Below, piece after piece: positions 7,877 to 14,548 of a DNA stretch of 14,882 nt (the stretch's first letter is position 1; the number at the start of each line of letters is the position of its first letter). The position numbers and the translations under genes are program-made. The DNA lies in contig JAHAEW010000080.1 of the NCBI GenBank assembly GCA_018374635.1, forward strand, positions 1 through 14,882, written 5' to 3'. The notes under the pieces are model-generated. The model did no database searches. It worked only from the letters and a program-made list of their open reading frames with translations, and was not told the DNA's origin. This DNA comes from Clostridiales bacterium (GTDB taxonomy: Bacteria > Bacillota > Clostridia > Oscillospirales > Oscillospiraceae).

Positions 7877-9265
7877 CTATCCGTTGAGATGGTACTTCAT
7901 CATCTTGTATTGAAGTGCCTGCCGGGTCAGCCTCAGCTTCTCCGCGGCCTCCGTAACCGTCCGGCTCTGCTCCAGCGCACGGACAATCAACCCCTTCTCG
8001 TAGCGGCGGACCGCCTCCTGAAGCCCCATATGTTCCGGCATAGGCCACGGCTCCTGCCTCTCCCCCGCCTCCTCCTCGTGGTAGAAGATATAGCGAGGAA
8101 TATCATTGAGCTGTACCGTGGCCCCGGTACAGAGGTTGAACGCCGACTCCACCGCATTGCGCAGCTCCCGTACATTGCCCGGCCAGTCATAGGCCAGCAG
8201 GGCATTGCGCACCAGCTCGCTCACGCCGGAGATCGCCCGCCCCATGTTCCGGTTGTACTGCTCCACATAGAAATCGGTGAGCAACGGAATGTCCTCCGGC
8301 CGCTTCCGCAGGGGTGGCAGCGCCAACTGCACCACACCCAGCCGGTAGAACAGGTCACGCCGCAGCAGCCCTTCCCGTACTGCGGTGATAGGATCCACAT
8401 TCATGGCGGAAACAATACGCACATCTCTGTGCACATCCTGTTCCCCGCCCACAGGGCGGAACCGCTTCTCCTCAATCGCCTTGAGAATCTTGGCCTGGAG
8501 GGACAGATCCATGGAGTTCACTTCGTCCAGGAACAGAGTGCCTCCATCAGCCTGTTTCAGCAGTCCTTTCCGGTTTTCCGCCCCGGTATAGCTCCCACGC
8601 GTAGTGCCGAACAGGGTGCTCTCCAGCAAGGTGGTTGGGATGGCCGCGCAGTTTTGCGCCACAAACGGCCCCCTGGCCCTGGAGCTGTGGCTATGGAGTG
8701 ACTGGGCAAAGAGTTCCTTCCCCGTGCCGGTCTCTCCCCAAATGAGCACGGGAGAGGTGTTGGCCGCCACCCGCTGAACGGTATCCTTGAGCGTCAGCAT
8801 CTCCGGGTTTTGGGTAATGATGTCGTCCAGCCGGAACAGCCCCTTGTGCGGATTGGCCAGCCAGTGGTTTTTCCCATCCAACTGAGCGTCCTTGTGGTAG
8901 AAAACCGAGGTCTCCATCGTCCCAATCAGCTCGCCGCTGTACTCCAGCGGAAAGGTGGAGCTGACCAAAATGGTCCGCCGGCCATAAAAGTCCGTCAATT
9001 CCTGCTTTTCATTGAGTACCGGCGCCCCCGTCCGCATGACCCGGAAGTGGCTGGAGGTCTCCTCGGTCAGTTGCGGATAGGCTTCGAGGATGTTCTTCCC
9101 GATAAAGCCCTCGTCGGCCAGCCCGTTTTCCTGCTCGGAGAACATGGCGGAGTATTCGATGGTCCCATGCCGGTCTGCGATCAGAATCGCATCCACACCA
9201 TCGTGCAGTCTGGACATGTAGTTAAGCCATTTCCCTATCACAGGCATCACCTCGCCGGAAATCAC
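7877..9265 (-). CDS. Sigma-54-dependent transcriptional activator, RocR-like (PAS, AAA+, Fis HTH)
   Basis: Up to 462 residues, almost the length of Bacillus RocR. An N-terminal PAS-like sensor (about 17-125) is followed by a sigma-54 AAA+ domain (about 150-390) with Walker A GETGTGKE (177-184), the sigma-54 contact loop as GSYTGA (224-229; consensus GAFTGA), Walker B GGTLFLDE (241-248) and WPGNVREL (361-368). A C-terminal Fis-type helix-turn-helix spans about 436-460 (TVTEAAEKLRLTRQALQYK). There is no receiver domain, so a small ligand bound by the PAS domain is the likely signal. It should activate the -24/-12 promoter just downstream at 7719-7734. Start choice is uncertain: GTG 9265 has GGAGGAG at a long spacing; ATG 9247 has GAGGTG too close; GTG 9241 has GAGGTG at an ideal six bases. 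A sigma-70 promoter lies at 9325-9353. Confidence 0.94.
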   Translation of the reverse strand: MISGEVMPVIGKWLNYMSRLHDGVDAILIADRHGTIEYSAMFSEQENGLADEGFIGKNILEAYPQLTEETSSHFRVMRTGAPVLNEKQELTDFYGRRTILVSSTFPLEYSGELIGTMETSVFYHKDAQLDGKNHWLANPHKGLFRLDDIITQNPEMLTLKDTVQRVAANTSPVLIWGETGTGKELFAQSLHSHSSRARGPFVAQNCAAIPTTLLESTLFGTTRGSYTGAENRKGLLKQADGGTLFLDEVNSMDLSLQAKILKAIEEKRFRPVGGEQDVHRDVRIVSAMNVDPITAVREGLLRRDLFYRLGVVQLALPPLRKRPEDIPLLTDFYVEQYNRNMGRAISGVSELVRNALLAYDWPGNVRELRNAVESAFNLCTGATVQLNDIPRYIFYHEEEAGERQEPWPMPEHMGLQEAVRRYEKGLIVRALEQSRTVTEAAEKLRLTRQALQYKMMKYHLNG

Positions 9266-9324
9266 GCGCCAGCCTGCTCTCCTCCGGAGCGCTCCGCCGG
9301 CACACCTGTTTTTTCTATTTTACA

Positions 9325-9353
9325 ACTATACCATAAAATGTTCCGGCACACAA
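9325..9353 (-). promoter_or_regulatory. Sigma-70 promoter of the activator gene
   Basis: On the minus strand TTGTGT (9348-9353) and TATAGT (9325-9330) are separated by exactly 17 bases, with four and five matches to TTGACA and TATAAT. Transcription would start near 9318, some 50-75 bases before the candidate start codons of the activator. The spacing and position fit well. It is only a sequence match. Confidence 0.65.
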
Positions 9354-9401
9354 TTCCCGCGGCAGCGGCCCCCCCCCTTCTCCCGAACCCGCCTCCGCTA
9401 C

Positions 9402-9431
9402 TTCATATCGTCCCGCGTAGTTGGGTAAAAT
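9402..9431 (+). promoter_or_regulatory. Candidate sigma-70 promoter of the recombinase gene
   Basis: TTCATA (9402-9407) and TAAAAT (9426-9431) are separated by 18 bases, and the start would fall near 9438, about 28 bases before the recombinase ATG. The -10 box is good and the -35 box moderate. It diverges from the activator promoter across a 9-C run at 9369-9377. An alternative is TTGGGT at 9421 with a poor -10 box. Confidence 0.45.
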
Positions 9432-9465
9432 AAAAAATATTTGATTCAATGGGGGGCAGAACCAT

Positions 9466-10311
9466 ATGGAACTGCGAAGCATTACCGTGGAAACGCTGGC
9501 TGCATTCGCCCAGGCGCTCCGGGCAGAGGAGCGCTGCACAGAGACCATCAAACAGTACACGCGGTCGGTGCGTCAGTTTGCCGCCTGGCTGGCGCCGGAG
9601 ACCGTGGCCGCCGGTTCGGCGGGCGGCTGGAAGGCCGAGCTGCTGCGCCGGGGCCTCTCCCCTGCCACAGTTAACAGCAAGCTGGCCGGGCTGAACCGTT
9701 TTTTTCGTTTCCTGGGCTGGATGGACTGCACGGTCAAACCACTGCGGCTCCAGCGGCGGCTTTTCCGCTCCCCCGACCGGGAACTGAGCCGGGCCGAGTA
9801 CGGCCGCCTGCTCTCCGCCGCCCGGGGACTGGGCCGTGAGCGTCTGGGCCTGCTCATGGAGGCCATCTGCGCCACCGGAATCCGGGTGAGTGAGGTGAAA
9901 TACCTGACCATGGAGGCCGCCCGCCGCGGCCGGGCGGAGGTGTCGCTGAAGGGGAAAATCCGCACGATCCTGATCCCCGGTAAGCTGTGCCGCAAGCTGC
10001 TGCAATACGGGCGGGCACAAAAAATCGCCTCCGGCGAGATCTTTCTCACCAGAAGCGGCAGAGGCATATCCAGAAAGCAGGTGTGGGCGGAGATGAAAGC
10101 GGTGTGCCGGAAGGCCGGAGTGGCAGACAGCAAGGTGTTTCCCCATAACCTGCGCCACCTGTTTGCCAGAGCCTTCTACCAGGCCAGCCGGGATGTGGTC
10201 AAGCTGGCCGATGTACTGGGCCACTCCTCCATCGAGACCACCCGGATCTACCTGCTCTCCACCGGCGCGGAGCACGCCCGCCAGCTTGCCCGTCTGGGGC
10301 TGATATCATAG
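9466..10311 (+). CDS. Tyrosine recombinase (site-specific DNA invertase of the integrase/Xer type)
   Basis: 281 residues, close to XerC/XerD length and shorter than most phage or ICE integrases. The N-terminal SAM-like core-binding domain (about 5-87, with SPATVNSKLAGLNRFFRFLGW) is followed by the catalytic domain. All six catalytic residues are visible: R140 in ATGIRVSE, K164 in LKGKIR, H227 and R230 in PHNLRH, H253 in LGHSS, and the nucleophile Y262 in TTRIYL. The ATG is preceded only by a G6 tract (9451-9456) as ribosome site, which suggests modest translation. The stop codon ends two bases before the left inverted repeat of the invertible segment, so inversion leaves the gene intact. No phage or conjugation genes are near. 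The context makes it a dedicated recombinase for the 10313-10586 switch rather than a mobile-element integrase. Confidence 0.93.
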   Translation: MELRSITVETLAAFAQALRAEERCTETIKQYTRSVRQFAAWLAPETVAAGSAGGWKAELLRRGLSPATVNSKLAGLNRFFRFLGWMDCTVKPLRLQRRLFRSPDRELSRAEYGRLLSAARGLGRERLGLLMEAICATGIRVSEVKYLTMEAARRGRAEVSLKGKIRTILIPGKLCRKLLQYGRAQKIASGEIFLTRSGRGISRKQVWAEMKAVCRKAGVADSKVFPHNLRHLFARAFYQASRDVVKLADVLGHSSIETTRIYLLSTGAEHARQLARLGLIS

Positions 10312-10312
10312 C

Positions 10313-10335
10313 GGCAAAATAAATCTTTTGTCCTA
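10313..10335 (+). repeat. Left 23-bp inverted repeat (predicted recombination site)
   Basis: This 23-base site begins GGCAAAATAAA and ends TTGTCCTA. Its exact reverse complement lies at 10564-10586, with no mismatch over 23 positions, and identity stops abruptly on both sides. It starts two bases after the recombinase stop codon. The length suits a tyrosine-recombinase core site with two binding arms and a central crossover. Confidence 0.93.
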
Positions 10336-10379
10336 TATACGGCTTGAAAAGCAAATGTTCAGTACATAGAACGGTATTC

Positions 10380-10408
10380 ATTTTACCACATCTTTTGCTC
10401 TCTTTCAA
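10380..10408 (-). promoter_or_regulatory. Strong sigma-70 promoter inside the invertible segment
   Basis: On the minus strand TTGAAA (10403-10408) and TAAAAT (10380-10385) are exactly 17 bases apart, and TGG directly before the -10 box forms an extended -10 element (TGnTAAAAT). It is the best promoter match in the window. As drawn it fires left near 10373, across the left repeat and antisense into the recombinase gene. After inversion it would drive the surface-protein gene. Confidence 0.87.
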
Positions 10409-10491
10409 GAAGTGCAGCCTGTTTTGGACATGGAAAAGCAGACCGGGGCAAGCAATTATGCTTCACCGGCCCATCTTCTGCGCCCATTTTT

Positions 10492-10520
10492 AGCCCCGTG
10501 CCTCGGCACGGGGCTTTTTT
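10492..10520 (+). terminator. Rightward intrinsic terminator inside the invertible segment
   Basis: The stem AGCCCCGTG pairs with CACGGGGCT around a CCTCGG loop (10492-10515; CC and GG at the loop edge could pair further) and is followed by TTTTTT to 10520. The other strand has no T tract after the stem, so it works in one direction only. In this orientation it shields the surface-protein gene from recombinase read-through. In the inverted orientation it would face left. Confidence 0.9.
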
Positions 10521-10563
10521 ATCGCCCTTTATGCCGCATCCTGCCGGAATACACAGGTGAACC

Positions 10564-10586
10564 TAGGACAAAAGATTTATTTTGCC
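10564..10586 (-). repeat. Right 23-bp inverted repeat (predicted recombination site)
   Basis: This is the exact reverse complement of 10313-10335, beginning TAGGACAAAAG and ending ATTTTGCC. It lies 75 bases before the start codon of the surface-protein gene, so the ribosome site (GGAGG at 10651-10655) stays outside the invertible segment and is present in both orientations. A weak promoter-like pair in the fixed leader (TTGCAG at 10603, TAGAGT 17 bases later) is not convincing. Confidence 0.93.
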
Positions 10587-10661
10587 ATACAAAGCGAGGT
10601 GATTGCAGCAGGTCTTTTTGAACAATAGAGTCCCAGCATATTTGAAAAAAGGAGGATAAGT

Positions 10662-13600
10662 ATGCGAAGAATCTTGAAGCGATTCACGGGTTTGTTCTGT
10701 GTGCTGGCCCTGTGCCTCAGCATGCTACCCGTGAGTGCCCTGGCGGCCGAGGACGCGCCCTCGAATCAATCAACCACTCTCCTCTCGGATGACAATGTGG
10801 CGAAAATTGAGGAAAACGAGTACCCCACGCTGGACGAAGCGGTGGAAGCAGCGGAGGACGGTGCAACCATCGAACTTCTGGCCGATGCCACGACCAAGGG
10901 ATGGAATTTAACCAAGAGTCTTACCATTACGTCGGCCCCGGATCTGGCGGAAAAGCCGACCGTAACCTTTGAAAAGGACGGCATTGCCCTGTGGGGCAAG
11001 ACACTGACCTTTAAGGGCATCGACGTTGTCATGAACGGGGTTGGTTCCACACCGTATGGAGAATGGACCTGGATGACGATCTGCGCCAGCAAAGATGCCG
11101 TTCTCGCGCTGGACAACGTCAATATGACCATGGATGCAACCGGTAGCACCGGTTCCCCCCATGCGATTTACTTCTGTAGCAACAATAAGCTGAATCTGAC
11201 AAACGGCTCTGTCCTGACGATTAAAAACTACCCGAACGATGCTCTGGAGTGGGACGGCGGTGATGGCGGGTATAACGTCAATATCACTAATTCTACCTTC
11301 ATCTCCGACCACAACCGCTCCGGCTTCACGGGTACATTCTATGCCACGATTACCAATTCTAAGGTGGATGTTGTCAACAGCCTTGGAAATGGCTCCAATG
11401 GCTCTCACTTTATTATCGAGGATTCCGAAGTCAATTTCAACAACAACGGTTCCCATGGCCTTTCTGCCGGTGAACTGAGTATCGATAACTCCACCGTCAA
11501 CACAAAAAATAACAACGGTATGGGGATTACCGTAAACAACGCCTTTACCGTCGAGAACGGTTCCATTGTTACTGTGACCGGAAACGCCGGGAATTCCAGC
11601 TATGGTTATGCCGCTGTACGGCTCTACAACGACTATCCATTCACAGTGGACAGTACCAGCGAGCTTTATATTGAGGATAACAACAACACCGGACTGTATG
11701 TGCGGCAAGGCAATCTGACGGTAGAGGACGGGGCTGTCCTCAAGATCACCGGCAACAAGGTTTCGCACAGCCTGCTGGATGGCTACGGCGGCGGAATTTA
11801 TGTCGGCTATGGCAATAACTATGACCCGACTGTAATTCTGCCCGCCGATGCCATAATCTGCAACAATCATGCACTTGTTGCAGGCGATGATATCTATGTT
11901 TCCGAAGGTGTCAGCGGGCCCTCTCTCACCTTCGGAAAAGTGGGCTCCGGCTGGACCCTTGACGGAGGGGAGGGAGACTGCATCGACGCCATAGACGGCT
12001 GGTACGATGACAGCGAGGGCGCCCGCTGGGAGGCGCATGAGGAGCCCTATCACGCGGTGGAGTTCACGGATTTTGAGCCGCTGACCGGGTTTGCCTCTGC
12101 AACCGGACTTACGGCGCTGAAAGCAGCCCATGGCCTGAGCCCTCTGGAGCCCGGCGAAGAAACCGGATGGGACACCTCCAAATCCAAGACCGCAACCAAT
12201 CTGGACAGCAATTTTGAGTCCGACGTGACCCTGTCCCTGCCCGCGGCCGAGGAACAGCTCGTTACAGATGTGGTCTTTGTATTGGACAAATCTACGAGTG
12301 CAACGGTTGAGGCCAAGTCTCTGGAGATGCTTCGTTCCCTAAAGGATCAGCTTGAGAACACTGGCGCGAAGATCAATGTCGGTGTAGTTATTTTTAATGC
12401 GGTTGCCAATGTCGCCAATAATGGTGAATTCTTTGATCTGGCTACCGAATATGCGGACATTGAAGCCGCGATCCAGCAGACACTAAAGAGTGGAACCAAT
12501 ATGCACGCCGGACTGCTGGCTGGCAAGGCAATGCTGGATGCAGATACAAGTGTTGATAGCTCTCGGAAATATTTAATCCTTGTCAGTGATGGTTTAACGT
12601 ATTATTATTGCAAAGGCGGAAACTACGATCAGGCATACACAATTTCTTCCAGAAACGGCGGTGATACCGGAACGGGCGGAAGGAACGAACAGCCAAATGA
12701 CGGATTGTCCGCGTGGGAATGTAAGTATTCCTCTGATTATGTCCCGGAAAATTGGGCCAGCTACTTTGATGCAGTAAAAGGCGTATTGGATAGTGAATAC
12801 ACCAAATATGAATATTCTTTGAACGATCCGAATCGTCCAAAAACAAGTGATTTGGATTCTGAAGGCTCCATCCCTTATGTAAATAGGAACGGCTATCCAA
12901 TCAACGTTGATCTGTCTCTCTACAATAGTAATGCGCTCTATCAGGAAATGAGCAAAGAGTACCATTGTTATGCGCTGAAAGCTGAGAGCGGTGTCGACGG
13001 TTATGGCTTTGGCATCAGTTTCATGGACTACCTGGCCGGCGGCGAAACCGTTGATTTTGCCGACATCCAGAACGACATCTACTACCTGCTTGATAAAGGC
13101 AGCTATGTGGTGGATGAAATTGGCTCCGGCACCGACAACAAAAGCAACGGGTACGACTTTGATTTTGTCAACGACATAGACCGTCTGGCCCTGACCGTGG
13201 GCGGAGAAGTTCTCGACAAGACCGAATTGATTGACCCTTCGTTTAATGATCCCTATATCACCAGCGCCTATGGCTTCGGCTTCAACGACGCGGCAAACGC
13301 GGACGAATCAGCCTATTACTTTGTGCTCAAATACTACGCCAAAGGCCAGGACGGTGCGTCCGACGAGTGCTTTGTGTGGGAGATCAACGTCCCCGTCTCC
13401 AACTTTGCCCCTGTTCAGTTGACCTACACCGTGAAGCTGACGAATCCCCAGACTGCCGAGGGGACTTACGGCCAGTACGATGCGGACGGCAGCAAGAACT
13501 ACGACGGCCTTTACACCAACAACAGCGCGACCCTGTACCCGGTGGACAGCAACAGCCGGCCCGGCCAGCCGGAGAACTTCCGCAGGCCAACCGTGTCCTA

Positions 13601-14405
13601 CACCATTCAGACCAGCCGCCCCGACCCCGGCCGCCCCTCTCACCGCCCGGACCGCGACGACGAGCCTGAGTCTCTGAATACCGAGGACCACGTGGCCTAT
13701 ATCATCGGCTATACGGACGGCACTGTGCGGCCGGAGGGCGATATCGCCCGCAGCGAGGTGGCCACTATCTTTTTCCGTCTGCTCACCGACGAGGCCAGGG
13801 AGGCCTATTGGAGTCAGAGCAATCCATACTCCGACGTGGCTTCCGGCGACTGGTACAACAACGCCATATCCACCTTGACCAGCATGGGTATTCTGGACGG
13901 CTATCCGGACGGCACCTTCCGCCCTACCGAACCCATCACACGGTCTGAGTTTACCAAAATTGTAGTGAGCTTTTTCGAGTTTACCGAAGGGGACTTGACA
14001 TACGACGGCCGATTCTCCGATGTGGAGGGAACCGAGTGGTATGTGACCTTCCTGGCCGCAGCGGTGGAGTACGGACTAATTGAGGGCATGCCCGACGGCA
14101 CCTTCCACCCGCTGGACAATATCACCCGGGCCGAGGCGTGCACCATCGTCAACCGCACCCTGGGCCGGGCCCCTCATGAAGCACACCTGCTGCCCCGCGG
14201 AGAGATGCTCACCTGGCCGGACAACAATACCTCCGCCTGGTACTACGCAGCCATGCAGGAGGCCACCAACTCCCATGACTATATCTGGACAGAAGGGGAA
14301 GACACGGAGGAGTGGACCGGCAGGCTGACGGAGCGCGATTGGGCCGCTCTTGAGCGAGTCTGGTCCGACGCCCATGATGCGCCCGGCGGCGAGGTGATGG
14401 ACTGA
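10662..14405 (+). CDS. Secreted vWA-domain surface protein with three C-terminal SLH repeats (probable phase-variable adhesin)
   Basis: 1247 residues from ATG 10662, with GGAGG six bases upstream. A signal peptide (1-29, cleavage after SALAA) leads into about 360 residues of Asn/Thr/Ser-rich beta-strand repeats (about 60-420) resembling a right-handed beta-helix of the polymorphic outer-surface type. A vWA domain follows (about 535-790) with an intact metal-ion adhesion site: D542, S544, S546 in DKSTS, T612 and D643 in VSDG. It carries a long insertion at about 650-765. A beta-rich domain (about 840-985, with TYTVKLTNPQTAEGTYGQYD) resembles domains of Gram-positive adhesins. After a Pro/Arg/Asp linker come three SLH repeats (about 1005-1170; YPDGTFRP and MPDGTFHP) for wall attachment. 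It should be an extracellular adhesin binding host, mucus or another cell; the ligand is unknown. Expression is predicted to depend on the invertible promoter upstream. Confidence 0.93.
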   Translation: MRRILKRFTGLFCVLALCLSMLPVSALAAEDAPSNQSTTLLSDDNVAKIEENEYPTLDEAVEAAEDGATIELLADATTKGWNLTKSLTITSAPDLAEKPTVTFEKDGIALWGKTLTFKGIDVVMNGVGSTPYGEWTWMTICASKDAVLALDNVNMTMDATGSTGSPHAIYFCSNNKLNLTNGSVLTIKNYPNDALEWDGGDGGYNVNITNSTFISDHNRSGFTGTFYATITNSKVDVVNSLGNGSNGSHFIIEDSEVNFNNNGSHGLSAGELSIDNSTVNTKNNNGMGITVNNAFTVENGSIVTVTGNAGNSSYGYAAVRLYNDYPFTVDSTSELYIEDNNNTGLYVRQGNLTVEDGAVLKITGNKVSHSLLDGYGGGIYVGYGNNYDPTVILPADAIICNNHALVAGDDIYVSEGVSGPSLTFGKVGSGWTLDGGEGDCIDAIDGWYDDSEGARWEAHEEPYHAVEFTDFEPLTGFASATGLTALKAAHGLSPLEPGEETGWDTSKSKTATNLDSNFESDVTLSLPAAEEQLVTDVVFVLDKSTSATVEAKSLEMLRSLKDQLENTGAKINVGVVIFNAVANVANNGEFFDLATEYADIEAAIQQTLKSGTNMHAGLLAGKAMLDADTSVDSSRKYLILVSDGLTYYYCKGGNYDQAYTISSRNGGDTGTGGRNEQPNDGLSAWECKYSSDYVPENWASYFDAVKGVLDSEYTKYEYSLNDPNRPKTSDLDSEGSIPYVNRNGYPINVDLSLYNSNALYQEMSKEYHCYALKAESGVDGYGFGISFMDYLAGGETVDFADIQNDIYYLLDKGSYVVDEIGSGTDNKSNGYDFDFVNDIDRLALTVGGEVLDKTELIDPSFNDPYITSAYGFGFNDAANADESAYYFVLKYYAKGQDGASDECFVWEINVPVSNFAPVQLTYTVKLTNPQTAEGTYGQYDADGSKNYDGLYTNNSATLYPVDSNSRPGQPENFRRPTVSYTIQTSRPDPGRPSHRPDRDDEPESLNTEDHVAYIIGYTDGTVRPEGDIARSEVATIFFRLLTDEAREAYWSQSNPYSDVASGDWYNNAISTLTSMGILDGYPDGTFRPTEPITRSEFTKIVVSFFEFTEGDLTYDGRFSDVEGTEWYVTFLAAAVEYGLIEGMPDGTFHPLDNITRAEACTIVNRTLGRAPHEAHLLPRGEMLTWPDNNTSAWYYAAMQEATNSHDYIWTEGEDTEEWTGRLTERDWAALERVWSDAHDAPGGEVMD

Positions 14406-14406
14406 G

Positions 14407-14426
14407 GCCGCCGGAAAAACGGCGGC
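14407..14426. terminator. Small GC hairpin after the surface-protein gene
   Basis: GCCGCCG pairs with CGGCGGC around a GAAAAA loop, starting directly after the TGA. No T tract follows, so it may stabilise the mRNA 3' end or slow polymerase rather than terminate by itself. The stronger hairpin at 14459-14496 is the likelier terminator. Confidence 0.4.
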
Positions 14427-14458
14427 AATCCGGAACATCTGCTTCCTAGTGAAACCAA

Positions 14459-14496
14459 AATGGGCCGGAGAGGACATTCGTCCTCTCCGGCCCATT
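14459..14496. terminator. Bidirectional terminator between convergent genes
   Basis: AATGGGCCGGAGAGGA (14459-14474) pairs perfectly with 14481-14496, and one more C-G pair closes a four-base loop. The stem is very stable but only short A/T stretches flank it (AAAA on the left). It lies between the rightward surface-protein gene and the leftward membrane-protein gene and probably serves both. Confidence 0.75.
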
Positions 14497-14548
14497 CCGG
14501 TCTTTGGCGGCACGGGTTCGGCACACCCTCTCTGTCACCGCTCCATAT

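Larger units (their letters stand above)
10313..10586. other. Predicted invertible promoter segment (phase-variation switch)
   Basis: A 228-bp central segment is bounded by perfect 23-bp inverted repeats and sits directly between a tyrosine recombinase gene and a large SLH surface-protein gene. It encodes nothing evident but holds a near-consensus promoter on the minus strand (10380-10408) and an intrinsic terminator on the plus strand (10492-10520). In the orientation shown, the promoter points at the recombinase 3' end and the terminator stops rightward read-through, so the surface gene should be OFF. Recombination between the repeats would place the promoter at about 10491-10519 facing right, with a leader of about 136 bases, and would reverse the terminator. 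That inversion occurs is inferred from this architecture. Confidence 0.85.

Noticed and set aside
9403..10275. 290-codon minus-strand frame opposite the recombinase
   Set aside because: It lies fully antisense to a recombinase with all catalytic residues and has no recognisable domain.
9466..10311. Recombinase as a prophage or conjugative-element integrase
   Set aside because: No phage, excisionase, relaxase or tRNA attachment site is seen, and the protein abuts an inverted-repeat segment instead.
10440..10470. Dyad AAGCA-ATTA-TGCTT inside the invertible segment as an operator
   Set aside because: The arms are only five bases and imperfect beyond that; there is too little support for a binding site.
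10313..10586. Reading the 23-bp inverted repeats as insertion-sequence ends
   Set aside because: The 228-bp interior codes for no transposase, no target-site duplication is visible outside the repeats, and a tyrosine recombinase and promoter/terminator pair explain it better.
10412..10621. Short plus-strand frame inside the invertible segment
   Set aside because: It crosses the intrinsic terminator and the right inverted repeat, has no good ribosome site and resembles no protein.
10908..12131. 407-codon minus-strand frame opposite the adhesin
   Set aside because: The plus strand has a signal peptide, vWA and SLH motifs. The antisense frame comes from repetitive codon patterns in the beta-repeat region.
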